Below, piece by piece: positions 25,717 through 34,625 of a stretch of DNA of 64,000 nt (position 1 is its first letter; every line of letters begins with the position of its first letter). Both the position numbers and the translations under genes were made by a program. Source of the DNA: Lachnospiraceae bacterium UBA4631 (lineage in GTDB: Bacteria; Bacillota; Clostridia; Lachnospirales; Lachnospiraceae); assembly GCA_002406015.1 (NCBI GenBank), contig DHMX01000014.1, forward strand, positions 1 to 64,000. Reading direction: 5' to 3'. The notes under the pieces are model-generated. The model was not told the DNA's origin. It searched no databases and worked only from the letters and a program-made list of their open reading frames with translations.

Positions 25717-27255
25717 ATGCGATATATTACAACTGCAACAGAAATGCAGGCAATTGATGCCTGTACAATTCAAAATATCGGAATCCCGTCTATGGTATTA
25801 ATGGAGCGGGCAGCAATGGCTGTAACACAGATACTTGTAGAATATGCAGAGGAGTTAGAGCTTGGTGCTTCTCCGCGGGTGCTTGTGGTAACAGAGGGCG
25901 GAAATAACGGCGGAGATGGATTAGCGGTTGCAAGAATGCTGACAGAATACGGTTGGCAGACAGATATATATCAGATTGGTGGAATCAAGAAAGAAACGGA
26001 GCAGTATCAGCAGCAGAAGGCTATTTTAAATCAATTGGGAATCCGGATAACAGAGGGTGTATCAGACGAAGTAATGAAGGAATGGAAAGAGCCGCGGTAT
26101 GATATGATTCTGGATGGAATTTTTGGCGTGGGACTGCATCGGGATATTCAGTCACCGCAGCGAGAGGTGATTGAATGCCTGAATACCTTGGGAGGATTAA
26201 AATGTGCAATTGATATGCCATCCGGCATTGACAGTACGACAGGCGAAGTACATGGAATTGGATTTCAGGCAGATGTGACAGTGACCTTTGGCTTTGAAAA
26301 GACCGGACAGTTTATTGGGAACGGTCCCATGTACTGCGGTGATGTAGTGCTTGCGGATATTGGGTTTCCCAAGAAGGCATTGGAACTTCATAAGCCTGTA
26401 TGTGCGGCTTATGAATGGGAGGATTTGCAAATGCACATACCGAATCGGAAACAGACCGGTAATAAGGGAACCTTTGGAAAGGTTGCGATTGTAGCAGGAA
26501 GTGCGGATGTATGCGGAGCGGCATTGCTGAGTGCAGAGGCGGCATATCGGACGGGGTGCGGACTGGTAATGATAGTTACACATGAAAACAACCGAACTGC
26601 CATACAGAAGCAGTTACCGGAGGCATTACTCCGCGTATATACGGATTCGGAGGAGGCAGAGCAGCAGGTAACAGAAGCCGGAAAATGGGCAGATGTAATG
26701 GTGGTCGGTCCGGGAATAGGAACCGGACAAACCGGAATTGCATTGACCGAAGCGGTTCTTAAGCAGGACAGCACCATTATAGTAGATGCAGATGCCATTA
26801 CGATATTATCCGGGCAGCATGAATGGTGGAAGCTTCATTCCGGTGCAGGAACCATGATATTGACTCCACATATGAAGGAAATGGAACGAATTACACAAAT
26901 TCCAATGGAACGATTGAAGAAAGAACCATGGAGCTGTGCGGGAGAGCTGGCAAGACTCAGTTATGGTATTTGTGTATTAAAGGATGCCAGAACGGTAGTG
27001 GCAGAATCGGAATCCGAGGAATGCTATATGAATTTATCGGGAAATGACGGTATGGCAACGGGCGGCTCCGGTGATGTATTGACCGGGGTTATAGCAGCAT
27101 TGACGGCACAGGGCTTAAGTCCTGCGGAAGCCGCAAGAAGCGGTGTATATCTGCATGGCTGTGCCGGAGATTGGGCAGCAGAGCAACGTGGGCATTACAG
27201 TATGCTTGCAGGTGATATTATTAAAGGGTTAGAGGCTATACTGAAAGAAATGTAG
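25717..27255 (+). CDS. nnr: Bifunctional NAD(P)H-hydrate epimerase / ADP-dependent NAD(P)H-hydrate dehydratase
   Basis: A 512-residue fusion. Residues about 1-215 are the YjeF_N epimerase domain, with GGNNGGDGLAVARML near residue 66. Residues about 235-510 are the carbohydrate-kinase-like dehydratase, with GPGIG near residue 335 and the nucleotide/catalytic motif NDGMATGGSGDVLTG near residue 440. It repairs hydrated NADH and NADPH in the cytoplasm. It sits 74 bp upstream of alr and may share its transcript, a common clostridial arrangement. Confidence 0.95.
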   Translation: MRYITTATEMQAIDACTIQNIGIPSMVLMERAAMAVTQILVEYAEELELGASPRVLVVTEGGNNGGDGLAVARMLTEYGWQTDIYQIGGIKKETEQYQQQKAILNQLGIRITEGVSDEVMKEWKEPRYDMILDGIFGVGLHRDIQSPQREVIECLNTLGGLKCAIDMPSGIDSTTGEVHGIGFQADVTVTFGFEKTGQFIGNGPMYCGDVVLADIGFPKKALELHKPVCAAYEWEDLQMHIPNRKQTGNKGTFGKVAIVAGSADVCGAALLSAEAAYRTGCGLVMIVTHENNRTAIQKQLPEALLRVYTDSEEAEQQVTEAGKWADVMVVGPGIGTGQTGIALTEAVLKQDSTIIVDADAITILSGQHEWWKLHSGAGTMILTPHMKEMERITQIPMERLKKEPWSCAGELARLSYGICVLKDARTVVAESESEECYMNLSGNDGMATGGSGDVLTGVIAALTAQGLSPAEAARSGVYLHGCAGDWAAEQRGHYSMLAGDIIKGLEAILKEM

Positions 27256-27329
27256 AATATTTCTGCGATTAGCTGTAAAATAGATAGATACGTCTCATAT
27301 ATATAAATAATAGGAGGAGACAGATTAGT

Positions 27330-28508
27330 ATGAAATATTATAATATACAGGCAGAAGTGGATTTGGATGCGATTCGTCATAATATATTGGAAATGAAGAA
27401 GCATATACGCCCGGAAACGAAGCTGTTGGCAGTAATTAAGGCAGATGCATATGGACATGGTGCGGTTGCGGTAGCAAAGGAATTATTGGATTTGGCAGAT
27501 TATTATGCAGTCGCACATCTGGCAGAAGCAGAGGAGCTGCGAAGATATGGGATTCAGACTCCGATATTGATACTGGGTGCCTGTGAGCCGGAAGAATTTC
27601 AAGAAATGATAGAGCAACAGGTGACAATTAATATCTTCCGGCTGGAGGATGCAGAAAGACTGTCAGAAATTGCACAGACTATGCATCGAAAAGCAAGGAT
27701 ACATATTAAGCTGGATACAGGAATGAACCGGATTGGATTCCCTTGTACGAGACAGACGCTTGAAGAGATTCGGCAGATTGCAGCATTACCGGGAATATAT
27801 CTGGAGGGAATCTTTACCCATTTTGCAAAGGCGGATGAAAAAAATAAGGAAGCCTTTGAGTATCAGTTGAATCAGTTTCGGTATATGTTGGGAAGGCTGG
27901 AGGAAGAAGGGATTCAGATTCCGATTCGACATGCAGCAAACAGTGCGGCAATTATGGAAGCCGGCGATTTGGAGCTTGATATGGTCCGCTCCGGCATCAG
28001 CACCTATGGATTATATCCGTCGGATGAGGTTGCCAGAAATACGGCAGACTTAAGACCGGCAATGGCACTGAAAAGTAAGGTGTCTTATATAAAAACGGTT
28101 CCGGCAGGCACAGGAATCGGATACGGCTGGACCTATACAACAAAACAGGAGACAACGGTAGCTACGGTTCCGGTAGGGTATGCAGATGGATATAAGCGTG
28201 CATTATCCAATCAGGGCAGGGTTTTGATTCACGGACAGTCTGCACCGATTATCGGAAGAATCTGTATGGATCAGTTCATGGTAGATGTTTCACAGATTCC
28301 AAATGTAGAGATTGGGGATTGTGTAACCTTATTTGGAACGGACGGAGCAGAGGAAATTTCGGTTGAAGAGCTGGCAGACGCAAGTGCAAGCTTTAATTAT
28401 GAATTTATCTGCGGACTGACACGCCGGGTGCCTAGAATTTACCGGAAAAACGGAGAAATCGTAGGCGTTCTGGATTATCTTGCAGAGACACCGTATCAGG
28501 TAAAATAA
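27330..28508 (+). CDS. alr: Alanine racemase
   Basis: A 392-residue PLP enzyme making D-alanine for peptidoglycan. The PLP lysine is Lys37 in AVIKADAYGHG. The C-terminal beta domain carries the catalytic Tyr region (GIGYGWTYTT, near residue 268) and GRICMDQFMVDV near residue 310. The ribosome binding site AGGAGGAGA is strong. It is followed after 69 bp by a mazF gene, with no antitoxin between. Confidence 0.95.
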   Translation: MKYYNIQAEVDLDAIRHNILEMKKHIRPETKLLAVIKADAYGHGAVAVAKELLDLADYYAVAHLAEAEELRRYGIQTPILILGACEPEEFQEMIEQQVTINIFRLEDAERLSEIAQTMHRKARIHIKLDTGMNRIGFPCTRQTLEEIRQIAALPGIYLEGIFTHFAKADEKNKEAFEYQLNQFRYMLGRLEEEGIQIPIRHAANSAAIMEAGDLELDMVRSGISTYGLYPSDEVARNTADLRPAMALKSKVSYIKTVPAGTGIGYGWTYTTKQETTVATVPVGYADGYKRALSNQGRVLIHGQSAPIIGRICMDQFMVDVSQIPNVEIGDCVTLFGTDGAEEISVEELADASASFNYEFICGLTRRVPRIYRKNGEIVGVLDYLAETPYQVK

Positions 28509-28577
28509 TATTCGTTGAATACTCTGGATAAGTTTGGAAATACTGTTATCAAGAAAGAAATCTGGAGTGTGAATGAA

Positions 28578-28922
28578 GTGATAATTAAACGTGGTGATAT
28601 TTATTATGCAGATTTAAGACCGGTAGTAGGTTCCGAGCAGGGAGGCGTGCGTCCGGTTTTGGTAATACAGAATGAAGCAGGAAACAGACATAGTTCTACG
28701 GTGATAGTGGCGGCAATTACCAGTAAAATGACAAAGGCAAAGCTGCCGACACATATTGAACTGAATTGCAGACAATGTGAAATCGTGAAGGATTCCATTG
28801 TGCTGTTAGAGCAGATTCGTACCATCGATAAGAAACGCCTGCGGGAAAAGGTATGTCATTTAGAAGGAACATTAATGGCACAAGTGGATGAAGCATTACG
28901 GATTAGTCTGGAACTTACATAG
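28578..28922 (+). CDS. mazF: MazF/NdoA-type endoribonuclease toxin
   Basis: 114 residues from the GTG at 28578, which GGAGTG precedes by eight bases; this start gives the canonical length and N-terminus (IIKRGDIYYADL). The PemK/MazF fold signature is VGSEQGGVRPVLVIQN, then STVIVAAITSK. MazF cleaves single-stranded mRNA at short sequence motifs. In Bacillus the order is alr-ndoAI-ndoA; here the antitoxin gene is missing from its usual place and the 69-bp gap encodes nothing like it. Confidence 0.9.
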   Translation: MIIKRGDIYYADLRPVVGSEQGGVRPVLVIQNEAGNRHSSTVIVAAITSKMTKAKLPTHIELNCRQCEIVKDSIVLLEQIRTIDKKRLREKVCHLEGTLMAQVDEALRISLELT

Positions 28923-28926
28923 GGAA

Positions 28927-28956
28927 TTGACGAGTTCCATAGATTCGTGCTATTTT
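28927..28956 (+). promoter_or_regulatory. Possible promoter of the CorC-like gene
   Basis: TTGACG (28927-28932), an 18-bp spacer and TATTTT (28951-28956), 40 bp before the ATG. Confidence 0.4.
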
Positions 28957-28996
28957 ATTAGTATTATAGATTGGTATATTGAAAGGAGAACGGGAG

Positions 28997-29854
28997 ATGA
29001 CCAAAGCTGGTCCCAGTCACTTGTTCCGGTTTTTTTCAAGGAACAAGGCTAATTATGAAGAACAGGTTGAAGAAGAAATAAAGTCCATGGTAACAGAAGG
29101 ACATGAGCATGGGGTGATTCTGGAAGACGAAGCAGAGATGATTAACAACATCTTTGAATTTGGCGACAAGGAAGCAAGAGATGTTATGAGTCCTCGACAG
29201 AAAATTGTAGGTGTTGATGCCGCAATCAGTCTGGAAGAAGCCATGAATCTGATGCTGGAAAACGGATTTTCAAGGTATCCGTTATATCAGGAGGATTTGG
29301 ACAATATAATCGGTATCCTGCATTTAAAGGATGCAATGCGATATTATATGAAGGATAAAGAGGTTCCTTTGATAGAAGTTGCCAGAGAACCGTTTTTTGT
29401 TCATCCGACACAAAATATCAGCAAGCTGTTTAATGATATGCAGACGAAGAAGATACATATGGCAATCGTTGTGGATGAATATGGACAGACGGAAGGAATT
29501 GTTGCCATGGAAGACATCTTAGAGGTGATTGTCGGCAATATTCTGGACGAATATGACGAGGAAGAACATGACATCATTCGTCTGGGACAGGAAAACAGCT
29601 ATTTAATGCGGGGCTTGGCACGACTGGATGAAGTATCGGAATTGTTGGATATTGAATTTCCGGATGAAGATATTGATACCCTGAATGGATTTTTATTATA
29701 TGAATTAGGTCGGCTTCCAATGGAAAATGAGGAAATTAATATCGTATATCAGGGATATTCGTTTCATCCGATAGATATTCATGATAAGATGATAGTTCAG
29801 GTAAAGGTTACGAAAGTAAAAGAAACGGAAAGTGAAGCGGACGCTGAATCATGA
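28997..29854 (+). CDS. CBS-domain CorC/HlyC family protein
   Basis: 285 residues from the ATG at 28997 (GGAG eight bases upstream). It has an N-terminal acidic linker with the conserved EFGDKEARDVMSPR, a pair of CBS domains (about residues 60-195, which bind adenine nucleotides), and a C-terminal CorC/HlyC transporter-associated domain (about 205-280). The DUF21 membrane domain of full-length hemolysin/CorB exporters is absent, so it is a soluble CorC-type protein linked to Mg/Co efflux or metal homeostasis. The name hemolysin is historical. Confidence 0.88.
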   Translation: MTKAGPSHLFRFFSRNKANYEEQVEEEIKSMVTEGHEHGVILEDEAEMINNIFEFGDKEARDVMSPRQKIVGVDAAISLEEAMNLMLENGFSRYPLYQEDLDNIIGILHLKDAMRYYMKDKEVPLIEVAREPFFVHPTQNISKLFNDMQTKKIHMAIVVDEYGQTEGIVAMEDILEVIVGNILDEYDEEEHDIIRLGQENSYLMRGLARLDEVSELLDIEFPDEDIDTLNGFLLYELGRLPMENEEINIVYQGYSFHPIDIHDKMIVQVKVTKVKETESEADAES

Positions 29855-29941
29855 CTTTACAGACCGAAAAAAGAGTGATAGACTATATAGGATTGTTGGA
29901 TAAAATCCAGATATTATTTAGATAGAAGAGGAGAATTACAG

Positions 29942-30670
29942 ATGTCAGGACATTCAAAGTTTGCCAATATTAAGCATAAAAAAGAAAAGAATGATGCCGC
30001 AAAAGGAAAAATATTTACAATTATTGGAAAGGAAATTGCGGTAGCAGTAAAGGAAGGCGGACCAAATCCGGATAACAACAGTAAATTGCGGGATGTGATT
30101 GCAAAGGCAAAGGCAAACAACGTACCAAACGATACGATTGAGCGAGGAATCAAAAAAGCTGCCGGAGCTACGGATTCCGTAAACTATACATCGATTACAT
30201 ATGAAGGATACGGACCAAACGGTACGGCAATTATTGTGGATACCTTAACGGATAATAAGAACCGAACCGCTTCTAACGTAAGAAATGCGTTTACAAAGGG
30301 CGGTGGAAACGTAGGTACAACCGGTTGTGTATCATTTATGTTTGACCAGAAGGGTCAGATTATTATTGATAAGGAAGAATGTAGCCAAGAGGCAGATGAT
30401 TTGATGATGGCAGCCTTGGATGCCGGTGCAGAGGATTTTTCCGAAGAGGAAGACAGTTATGAGGTTATTACTACTCCGGAAGACTTTAGTGCTGTACGGG
30501 AAGCATTAGAGGCAGCAGGAATCCCTATGGCATCTGCGGAGGTTACTATGATTCCGCAAAACTGGGTAGAGCTGACGAGTGAAGAAGACATTAAGAAAAT
30601 GAATCGGATTCTGGACCTTCTGGATGAAGATGATGATGTGCAGGCTGTATATCATAATTGGGACGAATAA
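29942..30670 (+). CDS. yebC: YebC/PmpR family protein
   Basis: 242 residues, with the invariant N-terminus MSGHSKFANIKHKKEK and the DTLTDNKNRTASNVRNAFTK and GGNVGTTGCVSFMF blocks of the TACO1/YebC family. Members have been described as DNA-binding regulators; more recent work ties the family to translation of proline-rich stretches. AGAGGAGA precedes the ATG and a terminator hairpin follows. Confidence 0.93.
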   Translation: MSGHSKFANIKHKKEKNDAAKGKIFTIIGKEIAVAVKEGGPNPDNNSKLRDVIAKAKANNVPNDTIERGIKKAAGATDSVNYTSITYEGYGPNGTAIIVDTLTDNKNRTASNVRNAFTKGGGNVGTTGCVSFMFDQKGQIIIDKEECSQEADDLMMAALDAGAEDFSEEEDSYEVITTPEDFSAVREALEAAGIPMASAEVTMIPQNWVELTSEEDIKKMNRILDLLDEDDDVQAVYHNWDE

Positions 30671-30687
30671 AGACGAATAAGTGCGTA

Positions 30688-30721
30688 AAAAGAAGAATTC
30701 TGGTAACAGGATTCTTCTTTT
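30688..30721 (+). terminator. Intrinsic terminator of yebC
   Basis: AAAAGAAGAATTCTG pairs with CAGGATTCTTCTTTT (one G-U pair) across GTAA. Confidence 0.85.
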
Positions 30722-30781
30722 CTATAGGGAAACGGAAGCAGCAAATGGTTGAGACAGAAGAAACGAGGGAAAAAGAGGCAT

Positions 30782-30982
30782 ATGTTAAAAGAAGTTATGA
30801 GATTTAAATGTCGATTTACTTATCCTGCGGTAGACAGGAAATTAAAGGAATTGACAAACGAAGATGATTGGATGGGATTTTCGGAGAACGGTTCGGACCC
30901 GATTCGGAGCTTTTACGACTTTGCAAGAAAGGGAATTATTGAGAAGGACGGAGATGAAGTCGTAATCTATATGGATATTTAA
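30782..30982 (+). CDS. Small hypothetical protein
   Basis: 66 residues from the ATG at 30782, with AGAGG close upstream. The sequence is compact and charged (a RFKCRFTYPAVDRKLKEL helix, then DWMGFSENGSDPIRSFYDFARKG and a beta-like end EVVIYMDI) and looks like a real folded small protein, but no family is recognised. It is the last gene before the LexA-type box. Confidence 0.55.
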   Translation: MLKEVMRFKCRFTYPAVDRKLKELTNEDDWMGFSENGSDPIRSFYDFARKGIIEKDGDEVVIYMDI

Positions 30983-30990
30983 AATAAGAC

Positions 30991-31019
30991 TTGCAATCTC
31001 GAACAAACGTTTGTATAAT
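30991..31019 (+). promoter_or_regulatory. Promoter with embedded LexA/SOS box
   Basis: TTGCAA (30991-30996), a 17-bp spacer and a perfect TATAAT (31014-31019). The spacer holds CGAAC-AAAC-GTTTG (31000-31013), which fits the Gram-positive SOS box CGAACRNRYGTTYG. The ATG at 31026 begins only seven bases after the -10, about where transcription should start, so the mRNA is predicted to be leaderless. Confidence 0.8.
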
Positions 31020-31025
31020 AAACAT

Positions 31026-32480
31026 ATGTTCGAGGTTAAAGAAGGATTATCCATACAGGAAAAATTACAAATATTATCGGATGCAGCAAAGTATGATGTT
31101 GCCTGCACATCCAGCGGCGTAGAACGAAAGGGGAAGGATGGCATGCTGGGAAATACAAAAGCGTGCGGCATTTGCCATAGCTTTGCAGCGGACGGAAGAT
31201 GCATATCCCTGCTCAAGGTGCTAATGACGAATCATTGCATCTATGACTGCAAATATTGCGTCAATCGTAAGAGCAATGATGTCCTGCGGACCGCATTTAC
31301 ACCGGAGGAATTATGTGAGCTTACGATTGAATTTTATAAGCGGAATTATATCGAAGGCTTGTTTCTCAGCTCCGGAGTCATGAAGAATCCAATCTATACA
31401 ATGGAACTGATGTGTGAAGCATTGTATCTGTTGCGGACAAAGTACGCATTTAACGGGTACATTCATGTGAAGGTAATTCCGGGAGTTGCGGATGAGCTGC
31501 TTGCACTTGCGGGAACCTTGGCGGATAGGATTAGCATTAATATGGAGTTGCCAACATCAGGCAGTCTTAAGCAGTTAGCTCCGAATAAGAGCATTCAGAC
31601 GATTTTAAATCCCATGAAAAAGGTGAGAGATACCATTGCCCAGACGCGGCTTTCAATAGGAAAAGATGCATTTATGGAACGAAGCAGAGGAAATGCATAT
31701 CTGCCAAACAGTATTTTTGAACAAAGACAAAGGATGGCACATAATAAAATAGCAGATAATACGGATGAGGTCTCTGGCAATCCGAATTTCGCAGAAACAG
31801 TACTGCCGATGGTGGTTGATAAGGCGAAGAACTTTGCTCCTGCCGGACAAAGTACACAGATGATTGTAGGAGCAACCGGTGAAAGTGATTATATCTTTGT
31901 GAAAACGGCACAAAGCTTATATCAGAACTATGATTTAAAGAGAGTATTCTATTCTGCATATATTCCTTTGAATGAGGACGCAGATTTGCCGGCATTAGAG
32001 ACACCGGTTCCGCTGCTTAGAGAACATCGATTATATCAGGCGGACTGGCTGTTACGTTATTATGGATTTCAGGCAGATGAATTGTTATCGGAGGAAAGAC
32101 CGAATTTTAATGTGCAATTAGACCCGAAATGTGATTGGGCATTGCGGCATTTAGAACAGTTTCCGGTAGAGATTCAAACAGCATCGTATGATAGACTATT
32201 GCGGGTTCCGGGAATTGGACCAAAGTCGGCAAAAAGAATAGTGACTGCCAGACGATATGGAAAGGTTGATTTTAACCATTTAAAGAAAATGGGTGTTGTA
32301 TTGAAACGGGCAAATTATTTTATTACCTGTGGAGGAAAAATGCTTTACCGGATTCCAATAGAGGAACAGTATATTACGCGTCAGTTGACAAGCGTTCACG
32401 CAAAAGAGAATTGGCAGGTCACACATCAAACTACACATAGGCAAATGTCACTGTTTGATGATTTTGGAGTGACGGCATAG
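31026..32480 (+). CDS. Putative DNA modification/repair radical SAM protein (TIGR03916-like)
   Basis: About 484 residues. A Cys-bearing N-terminal segment (ACGICHSFAADGRC) precedes the radical SAM cluster motif CIYDCKYC near residue 77. A helix-hairpin-helix DNA-binding element lies near the C-terminus (VPGIGPKSAKRIVTARRYG, about 395-413). This is the family usually found next to a uracil-DNA-glycosylase-like partner and annotated as DNA repair; its substrate is unknown. The ATG at 31026 has no Shine-Dalgarno sequence and appears leaderless; a TTG at 31011 lies inside the promoter and is rejected. The SOS box supports a DNA-damage role. The partner gene follows after 14 bp. Confidence 0.9.
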   Translation: MFEVKEGLSIQEKLQILSDAAKYDVACTSSGVERKGKDGMLGNTKACGICHSFAADGRCISLLKVLMTNHCIYDCKYCVNRKSNDVLRTAFTPEELCELTIEFYKRNYIEGLFLSSGVMKNPIYTMELMCEALYLLRTKYAFNGYIHVKVIPGVADELLALAGTLADRISINMELPTSGSLKQLAPNKSIQTILNPMKKVRDTIAQTRLSIGKDAFMERSRGNAYLPNSIFEQRQRMAHNKIADNTDEVSGNPNFAETVLPMVVDKAKNFAPAGQSTQMIVGATGESDYIFVKTAQSLYQNYDLKRVFYSAYIPLNEDADLPALETPVPLLREHRLYQADWLLRYYGFQADELLSEERPNFNVQLDPKCDWALRHLEQFPVEIQTASYDRLLRVPGIGPKSAKRIVTARRYGKVDFNHLKKMGVVLKRANYFITCGGKMLYRIPIEEQYITRQLTSVHAKENWQVTHQTTHRQMSLFDDFGVTA

Positions 32481-32494
32481 GAGGTGGATGTCAG

Positions 32495-33319
32495 GTGAAA
32501 GTATTTACTTGCCGGCACAGGGTAGACGATATGCTAACCTGTATCTATCGGGCATGGGAGGCTGGCATCAAATTCGGACATGAAAATATTTATCTGATGG
32601 TAGAGCCGGTATATCAAATTTCTTTGTTTGATGAATATGAACATATAGAAGCAGAACCGGAGCTGGTAAAGAAGGTAATCCGTTCTATATGTCAGAAAAT
32701 ATCAACGGATGCGTATGTAAGTGTCTATTATGCCTGTCTGGCAGCAGAAGATGAATTAGATACAATATATCGCTTCTTGCAGCTTGGTTTTCGTAAGGGC
32801 CCCGGTGTAGTAGGGATACTGACAGAGCCGGCAGTGACGCGTATGATGGAGATTCGACGCAGGGTTGGAAATGAGATACATTCCTTTGTGGAGTTTGCCA
32901 GATTTGATTCGATAGATGGTAAAGTATATGTATGTCATTTAGAACCGAAAAACCGGGTTTTGTATCAGGTGGCAGAGCATTTTGCAGATAGAATGCCAAT
33001 GGAATCATTTATGATGATAGATGATAGGAGACAGTATGCAGTAATTCATAATGGCAGATATGTTCCGGTGGAAGATAAGGTGCCTGCACAAGAAGGTATG
33101 ACAGAGCTGCAGGCAGTTAAACAGGAGCAACTGTATGAAAGGGAATTAAGCATAGAGGAAATGCAGGTGCTGAAGCAGACGGAGGAGTATCCAGACGAAT
33201 ATCGTAAGCTGTGGAAAACGTTTTTTGATACGATAGCCATTGAACAACGTGAAAATCGGAAGTGTCAAATGAATCATATACCGCTATGGAAGCGAAAGCA
33301 TGCGGTGGAATTTAAGTAA
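32495..33319 (+). CDS. TIGR03915-like putative DNA repair partner protein
   Basis: 274 residues starting at GTG behind AGGAGGTG. The opening (KVFTCRHRVDDMLTCIYRAWE), the FLQLGFRKGPGV block near residue 100 and the central FARFDSIDGKVYVCHLEPKNRVL are typical of the protein that accompanies the radical SAM repair protein upstream. In some organisms this family is fused to a uracil-DNA-glycosylase-like domain; here it ends at 274 residues without it. It shares the LexA-controlled transcript. Confidence 0.85.
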   Translation: MKVFTCRHRVDDMLTCIYRAWEAGIKFGHENIYLMVEPVYQISLFDEYEHIEAEPELVKKVIRSICQKISTDAYVSVYYACLAAEDELDTIYRFLQLGFRKGPGVVGILTEPAVTRMMEIRRRVGNEIHSFVEFARFDSIDGKVYVCHLEPKNRVLYQVAEHFADRMPMESFMMIDDRRQYAVIHNGRYVPVEDKVPAQEGMTELQAVKQEQLYERELSIEEMQVLKQTEEYPDEYRKLWKTFFDTIAIEQRENRKCQMNHIPLWKRKHAVEFK

Positions 33320-33351
33320 TCAGGATGGAATGGAATATAAAAAGAAAATGT

Positions 33352-33380
33352 AAAAAGGGCAGCAAAAAGCTGTCTTTTTT
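33352..33380 (+). terminator. Terminator after the repair operon
   Basis: AAAAAGGGCAGC pairs with GCTGTCTTTTTT (two G-U pairs) around AAAAA and ends in a T6 run. The next 220 bp to 33599 are AT-rich; they contain weak promoter-like strings (for example TAAAAT near 33450) and no convincing ORF. Confidence 0.8.
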
Positions 33381-33599
33381 GTGGTGTGAAACAGGTACAA
33401 TAAAGTGAAATAAGAATGCCCTTTATATATACAAATAAAACATCCTATGATAAAATAGAGAAAAGCTGTAACTGGGATAATGGAATGTGGAGATAGGAGA
33501 GGTGTATTAGCAATAGCAAAGGTATAGAAATTGTACTATTTGAATTAATAGTAAGCTGGAACAAAAGAATAATAAAATGTGTGTGCGGAGGAGTATAGA

Positions 33600-33998
33600 A
33601 TGGATAATTATAGAGAGAAAACAAAAAGAACATTAGCAAGTGCTAAAGTTAGCGAAGATGAATCTGAGGTTTTGGAAGAAATAAGGAAATTGAGTCAAGA
33701 CGTAACTAAGTATCAGGATATAAGAAGAAATCTTATGGAAAACAGAGGAATAATGGATGAGGTTATGGCACAGGTAAATGAATTAAAATCTATAGATAAT
33801 ATAATACAAGAGAACAATTTTTCTGGAAAAACAGCAGATGAGCTTAAGTCTAGTATATCGAAAATACAGGCTATTTTAATGCAAAGAAATAGACAATTTT
33901 ATGATTTTGAATTAGCACTTAGTAAGCAAATTGAGTTATTGGACAATCATATTATGGAAATGAACAATGCTATTAGAACTTTAAAAAATAGTTTGTAA
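33600..33998 (+). CDS. Small helical protein, possible LXG-locus chaperone/partner (first)
   Basis: 132 residues from the ATG at 33600, behind GGAGGAG. It is entirely helical and charged with no signal peptide or TM segment. A central NNFSGKTADELKSS resembles the W/F-x-G hinge of WXG100-like and YwqH-like (DUF5082) proteins, which are encoded just ahead of LXG toxins in Bacillus. Similarity is by pattern only. It heads an AT-rich cluster of six genes that differs in composition from the genes on both sides. Confidence 0.7.
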   Translation: MDNYREKTKRTLASAKVSEDESEVLEEIRKLSQDVTKYQDIRRNLMENRGIMDEVMAQVNELKSIDNIIQENNFSGKTADELKSSISKIQAILMQRNRQFYDFELALSKQIELLDNHIMEMNNAIRTLKNSL

Positions 33999-34023
33999 GA
34001 TAAAAGGTGAAAGGAATAAAAGG

Positions 34024-34329
34024 ATGATTAAATTAAATGCTGATGAATATGATAACTTGGTTAGTAAAATGTTATCAGTACATGAACATGCAATAAGTTT
34101 TATAAATTGCTACCTAACAGAAATGCACAGTATCTTAAATGAAAAAGACGGATTTCATACTGAATTATCATCAGAGGGTATAGAAATGATGATAAAGGAT
34201 TTTCAAGGTCAGTTATTACCAGAATTAATAGAACAATTTAATGAAACAGATAGATTAATGGCAGAATTTAGTAAAAATATTACTGAAGTAGATGAAGAAG
34301 GGGGATTAAAAATACAATGGGAGAAATAA
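34024..34329 (+). CDS. Small helical protein, WXG100-sized (second)
   Basis: 101 residues, all helical, with no signal sequence. It contains the segment SSEGIEMMIKDFQGQLLPELIEQF between two longer helices. The size and helical-hairpin look match WXG100-superfamily proteins, although no clear WxG is visible. AAAGGAATAAAAGG is upstream of the ATG. Its end overlaps the next gene by 13 bp. Confidence 0.65.
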   Translation: MIKLNADEYDNLVSKMLSVHEHAISFINCYLTEMHSILNEKDGFHTELSSEGIEMMIKDFQGQLLPELIEQFNETDRLMAEFSKNITEVDEEGGLKIQWEK

Positions 34330-34616
34330 ATATTTTGTATGAAGATGTTATACAACGTGTGGATGAATTAAGGAATAAGGTTCAAAATGTATTTGGAGAA
34401 GAAATTATTGGTTCATATAGGAAAATAGAACAAGATGTACGGCAATCTGAGGGAGAGTCTATAGAAATAATTTTGGAAGTAATTGAAGAAGAATATAAGA
34501 CATTGACTGAAATAGCGACTTTTATGGAAGGAATGCTCTGTTTTATTCAAGATGCAACGGATTCTTTTCAAACAATAGATATAGATAATGCCAGAAAAAT
34601 AAAACGAGAGAGATAG
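34317..34616 (+). CDS. Small helical protein, WXG100/DUF5344-like in size (third)
   Basis: 99 residues, helical and acidic with a basic C-terminus (ARKIKRER). The last third (FIQDATDSFQTIDIDNA) recalls the end of YwqI-type proteins, in which a helix is followed by a T-x-D-x-x-x-A stretch. The ATG overlaps the previous gene, so the two are translationally coupled. No export signal. Confidence 0.65.
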   Translation: MGEINILYEDVIQRVDELRNKVQNVFGEEIIGSYRKIEQDVRQSEGESIEIILEVIEEEYKTLTEIATFMEGMLCFIQDATDSFQTIDIDNARKIKRER

Positions 34617-34625
34617 GAGAAAAGA

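Noticed and set aside
33381..33599. Short ORF starting at the ATG near 33417 (26 codons)
   Set aside because: No ribosome binding site, no conserved features, and AT-rich intergenic composition.
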